From Clostridium sp. CAG:590 (GTDB lineage: Bacteria; Bacillota; Clostridia; Lachnospirales; Lachnospiraceae), in the NCBI GenBank assembly GCA_000431135.1, contig HF987764.1:1-7525 (forward strand): a stretch of 7,525 nucleotides of DNA, written 5' to 3'. Positions 5,564 through 7,525 of this stretch are shown one piece after another (position 1 is the first letter of the stretch; the number at the start of each line of letters is the position of its first letter). Under the pieces are notes generated by a model, which was given only the letters and a program-made list of their open reading frames with translations, had not been told where the DNA came from and ran no database searches. Position numbers and translations under genes: made by a program.

Positions 5564-6109
5564 ATGAAATATTATGATATTGAAGTTTGCGGCGTAAAGC
5601 GCCAATTACCGCTTATTAAGATTAATGATTCCCTTTCATTTGGTAGTTTTGTCATCATTGGTGACACCGAACTGATCTCTGCCTGTGCAGGTCCTTTAGC
5701 GGAAAAGATCGGTCCGGTAGATGCCATTGTCACTGCCGAAGCAAAAGGAATTGCCTTAGCCTATGAGGTATCTAAGCAGCTTGGATTGAAGGAGTTCATT
5801 GTTGCACGGAAAAGTGTAAAGAATTATATGCAGGATGTCGTATCTCACGAAGTGAATTCTATCACGACCTCCGGCACACAGAAATTATATCTTGACGGTG
5901 TCGACGCTGCTAAGATCAAAGGAAAAAACATCTGTATCTTAGATGATGTGATCTCAACTGGTGAATCCCTAAATGCGTTAGAAGCACTCGTTACTTCTGC
6001 AGGAGCAAATGTTGTAGCAAAGGCTGCTGTCTTAGCCGAAGGAGATGCCGCTAAGCGTTCCGACATCATTTTCTTAGAAGAGTTACCATTATTTCCAACT
6101 GCAGAATAG
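5564..6109 (+). CDS. Purine phosphoribosyltransferase (adenine/xanthine type)
   Basis: A 181-residue cytoplasmic type I phosphoribosyltransferase that joins a purine base to PRPP, giving the nucleotide and pyrophosphate. The PRPP loop ICILDDVISTGES (123-135) with the Asp-Asp pair at 127-128 is intact. TAEAKGIALA (57-66) fits the Glu-Ala-x-Gly segment of the adenine and xanthine enzymes, and VARKSVKNYM (80-89) the following flexible loop; these features look closer to Apt/Xpt/PurR-type domains than to Hpt. There is no N-terminal DNA-binding domain, so it is not PurR. The start is ATG 5564 with GGAAGG eight bases upstream. It follows the permease after 16 bases and is presumably co-transcribed; import and phosphoribosylation would trap the base. 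The exact base is not decided by the sequence. Confidence 0.88.
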   Translation: MKYYDIEVCGVKRQLPLIKINDSLSFGSFVIIGDTELISACAGPLAEKIGPVDAIVTAEAKGIALAYEVSKQLGLKEFIVARKSVKNYMQDVVSHEVNSITTSGTQKLYLDGVDAAKIKGKNICILDDVISTGESLNALEALVTSAGANVVAKAAVLAEGDAAKRSDIIFLEELPLFPTAE

Positions 6110-6124
6110 AAATAGAAACAGACA

Positions 6125-6164
6125 TAAATCCTATGAAAACAATCTTGTCATTTCATAGGATTTA
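6125..6164 (+). terminator. Hairpin terminator of the purine operon
   Basis: TAAATCCTATGAAA (6125-6138) and TTTCATAGGATTTA (6151-6164) are perfect 14-bp inverted arms with a 12-nt loop, starting 15 bases after the phosphoribosyltransferase stop. The stem is AT-rich and the tail CGTTATTATA is only partly T-rich, so efficiency is uncertain. Its right arm lies inside the spacer of the predicted argG promoter. Confidence 0.65.
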
Positions 6165-6173
6165 CGTTATTAT
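6145..6173 (+). promoter_or_regulatory. Predicted argG promoter
   Basis: TTGTCA (6145-6150) and TATTAT (6168-6173) are exactly 17 bp apart, each 5 of 6 to consensus. The -35 element lies in the loop of the upstream terminator hairpin and its right arm forms the spacer. The predicted start is near 6180, giving a leader of about 70 bases. Confidence 0.6.
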
Positions 6174-6182
6174 AGAGCTTGA

Positions 6183-6200
6183 TATGTATATTTATTCACA
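6183..6200. promoter_or_regulatory. ArgR operator (ARG box) of argG
   Basis: TATGTAT-ATTT-ATTCACA matches the 18-bp ARG box consensus (WNTGAAT-WWWW-ATTCANW) at 17 positions; the single miss is T for A at 6187. It lies at about +4 to +21 from the predicted start, a usual place for repression by arginine-bound ArgR. The regulator itself is not in the window. Confidence 0.62.
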
Positions 6201-6248
6201 TCAGATGTATATCACGATGTAATATCAAAAGAAAAGAGGATAAAAAAG

Positions 6249-7472
6249 ATGGACAAAGTTATTTTAGCCTATTCAGGCGGACTTGACACAACTGCTGTTA
6301 TTCCATGGTTAAAAGAAACATACGGCTATGAAGTTGTATGCTGCTGTATCGACTGTGGTCAGGGCGAAGAGCTCGATGGATTAGAGGAACGTGCAAAGCT
6401 TTCCGGTGCGGCTAAGCTCTACATTGAAGATGTAGTTGATGATCTTTGTGAGAACTACATTATGCCTTGTGTACAGGCAGGTGCTGTCTACGAACATAAA
6501 TATCTTATGGGAACTGCAATGGCAAGACCTACCATTGCCGCAAAGCTGGTTGAGATTGCGCGGAAAGAGAATGCCGTTGCGATCTGTCACGGTGCAACCG
6601 GTAAGGGTAATGACCAGATCCGTTTTGAACTTGGAATCAAAGCATTGGCTCCAGACATCAAGGTCATCGCTCCATGGCGTGATGACAGATGGCAGATGGA
6701 TTCCCGTGAAGCAGAGATTGAATATTGTAAGGCTCATGGCATTGATCTTCCATTTGGAACCGATCAGTCATATAGCCGTGACAGAAATATCTGGCATATC
6801 AGCCATGAGGGATTAGAATTAGAAGATCCTTCTCAGGCACCTAATTACGATCATATGCTTGTTCTTGGTGTTACTCCTGAGAAAGCACCGGACGAAGATG
6901 TTGAATTATCTATCTCATTTGAGAAGGGAATGCCAGTTGCATTGAATGGCAAGAAGATGAAAGTTGCTGATATTATCCGTGAGTTAAACACCATTGGTGG
7001 CAAGCACGGTATCGGTATCGTTGATATCGTAGAGAACCGTGTGGTTGGTATGAAGAGCCGTGGTGTATACGAGACTCCGGGTGGTACAATCCTTATGGAA
7101 GCTCATCAGCAGTTAGAGGAACTTGTACTTGACCGTGATACGATCGCTCTTAAGAAAGATCTCGGAAGCAAGCTTGCCAGCATCGTGTACGAAGGTAAAT
7201 GGTTCACTCCTGTTCGTGAAGCAATCTCTGCATTTGTAGATGTAACACAGCAGTGCGTAACCGGCGAAGTAAAACTCCGTCTTTACAAAGGTAACATCAT
7301 TAAAAATGGTACTACTTCTCCATACTCACTTTACAGCGAGTCATTGGCTTCTTTCACAACCGGTGATATGTATGATCACCATGACGCAGAAGGCTTCATT
7401 ACTTTGTGGGGACTTCCACTTAAGGTGCGAGCTATGCGTATGAACGAACTCAAAAAAGAAAACACCAAATAA
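6249..7472 (+). CDS. argG: Argininosuccinate synthase
   Basis: A 407-residue cytoplasmic enzyme that joins citrulline and aspartate with ATP to give argininosuccinate, AMP and pyrophosphate, the penultimate step of arginine synthesis. The N-type ATP pyrophosphatase loop is AYSGGLDTT (7-15), usually SGGLDTS in this family. GATGKGNDQ (115-123), with the following IRFE, forms the aspartate/citrulline site, and SRDRNIWHISHEG (176-188) is another family signature. Length is normal (about 400). The start is ATG 6249, after GAGG nine bases upstream. It is a separate transcription unit after the purine operon, with a predicted ArgR operator. argH, often adjacent, is not seen in the 53 bases that remain. 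Confidence 0.97.
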   Translation: MDKVILAYSGGLDTTAVIPWLKETYGYEVVCCCIDCGQGEELDGLEERAKLSGAAKLYIEDVVDDLCENYIMPCVQAGAVYEHKYLMGTAMARPTIAAKLVEIARKENAVAICHGATGKGNDQIRFELGIKALAPDIKVIAPWRDDRWQMDSREAEIEYCKAHGIDLPFGTDQSYSRDRNIWHISHEGLELEDPSQAPNYDHMLVLGVTPEKAPDEDVELSISFEKGMPVALNGKKMKVADIIRELNTIGGKHGIGIVDIVENRVVGMKSRGVYETPGGTILMEAHQQLEELVLDRDTIALKKDLGSKLASIVYEGKWFTPVREAISAFVDVTQQCVTGEVKLRLYKGNIIKNGTTSPYSLYSESLASFTTGDMYDHHDAEGFITLWGLPLKVRAMRMNELKKENTK

Positions 7473-7476
7473 ATCT

Positions 7477-7522
7477 TACCCTTGCACAGCGCAAGTGACG
7501 TACGTGCGAAATATTCAGGGTA
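7477..7522. repeat. Inverted-repeat structure after argG, possible terminator or start of a structured element
   Basis: TACCCT (7477-7482) and AGGGTA (7517-7522) are inverted arms that begin five bases after the argG stop. Inside, TTGCAC (7482-7487) can pair with GTGCGAA (7504-7510) with one bulge, and CTTGC/GCAAG (7481-7485, 7491-7495) is an alternative small hairpin; ACGTACGT (7498-7505) is a palindrome. No T-run follows before the window edge, so a terminator is not proven. Confidence 0.35.
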
Positions 7523-7525
7523 CAG

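Noticed and set aside
6381..6737. 118-codon minus-strand frame within argG
   Set aside because: Antisense shadow of a conserved enzyme gene with no independent support.
7503..7525. Group II intron 5' end suggested by GTGCG
   Set aside because: The bases after GTGCG do not continue as a usual intron domain I, no reverse transcriptase is in view, and too little sequence remains.

Overview
The window looks like chromosomal DNA of an anaerobic gut-type Firmicute, most likely a Lachnospiraceae-like Clostridium relative. This is inferred from strong AGGAGG-type ribosome binding sites, moderately AT-rich DNA, a biosynthetic thiolase of the clostridial ThlA type, consensus TTGACA/TATAAT-like promoters and short AT-rich intergenic regions. 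No phage, IS, CRISPR, tRNA or rRNA signature is visible. Five protein genes are clearly identified (MATE exporter, thiolase, NCS2-type purine permease, phosphoribosyltransferase, argininosuccinate synthase), and one long membrane-protein gene is not recognised.

Layout. Positions 1-422 hold no convincing protein gene. They contain the most unusual content of the window: a near-consensus minus-strand promoter (355-383) preceded by three 11-bp-spaced TGTT repeats (393-420), and downstream of it four consecutive strong RNA helices (about 325 down to 21), including a 17-bp stem and a compact three-way junction. I read this as a structured non-coding RNA or long structured leader on the minus strand, probably continuing past the left edge. 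A 38-codon reading frame with a strong Shine-Dalgarno sequence lies in its first domain.

Positions 423-4219 are three minus-strand genes, transcribed in the order membrane protein of unknown function (3284-4219), thlA (1936-3117), MATE exporter (423-1787, TTG start). A hairpin at 1873-1905 separates thlA from the exporter. Positions 4220-4488 form a divergent promoter region, with one promoter for each direction.

Positions 4489-6109 are a two-gene plus-strand purine salvage operon: a compact NCS2-type permease imports a purine base and a PRPP-dependent phosphoribosyltransferase converts it to the nucleotide. A 14-bp hairpin (6125-6164) ends it. That hairpin overlaps the predicted promoter of argG, which carries a 17/18 match to an ArgR operator just after the predicted transcription start. 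argG (6249-7472) makes argininosuccinate in arginine synthesis. The last 53 bases contain the start of another inverted-repeat structure cut by the window edge.
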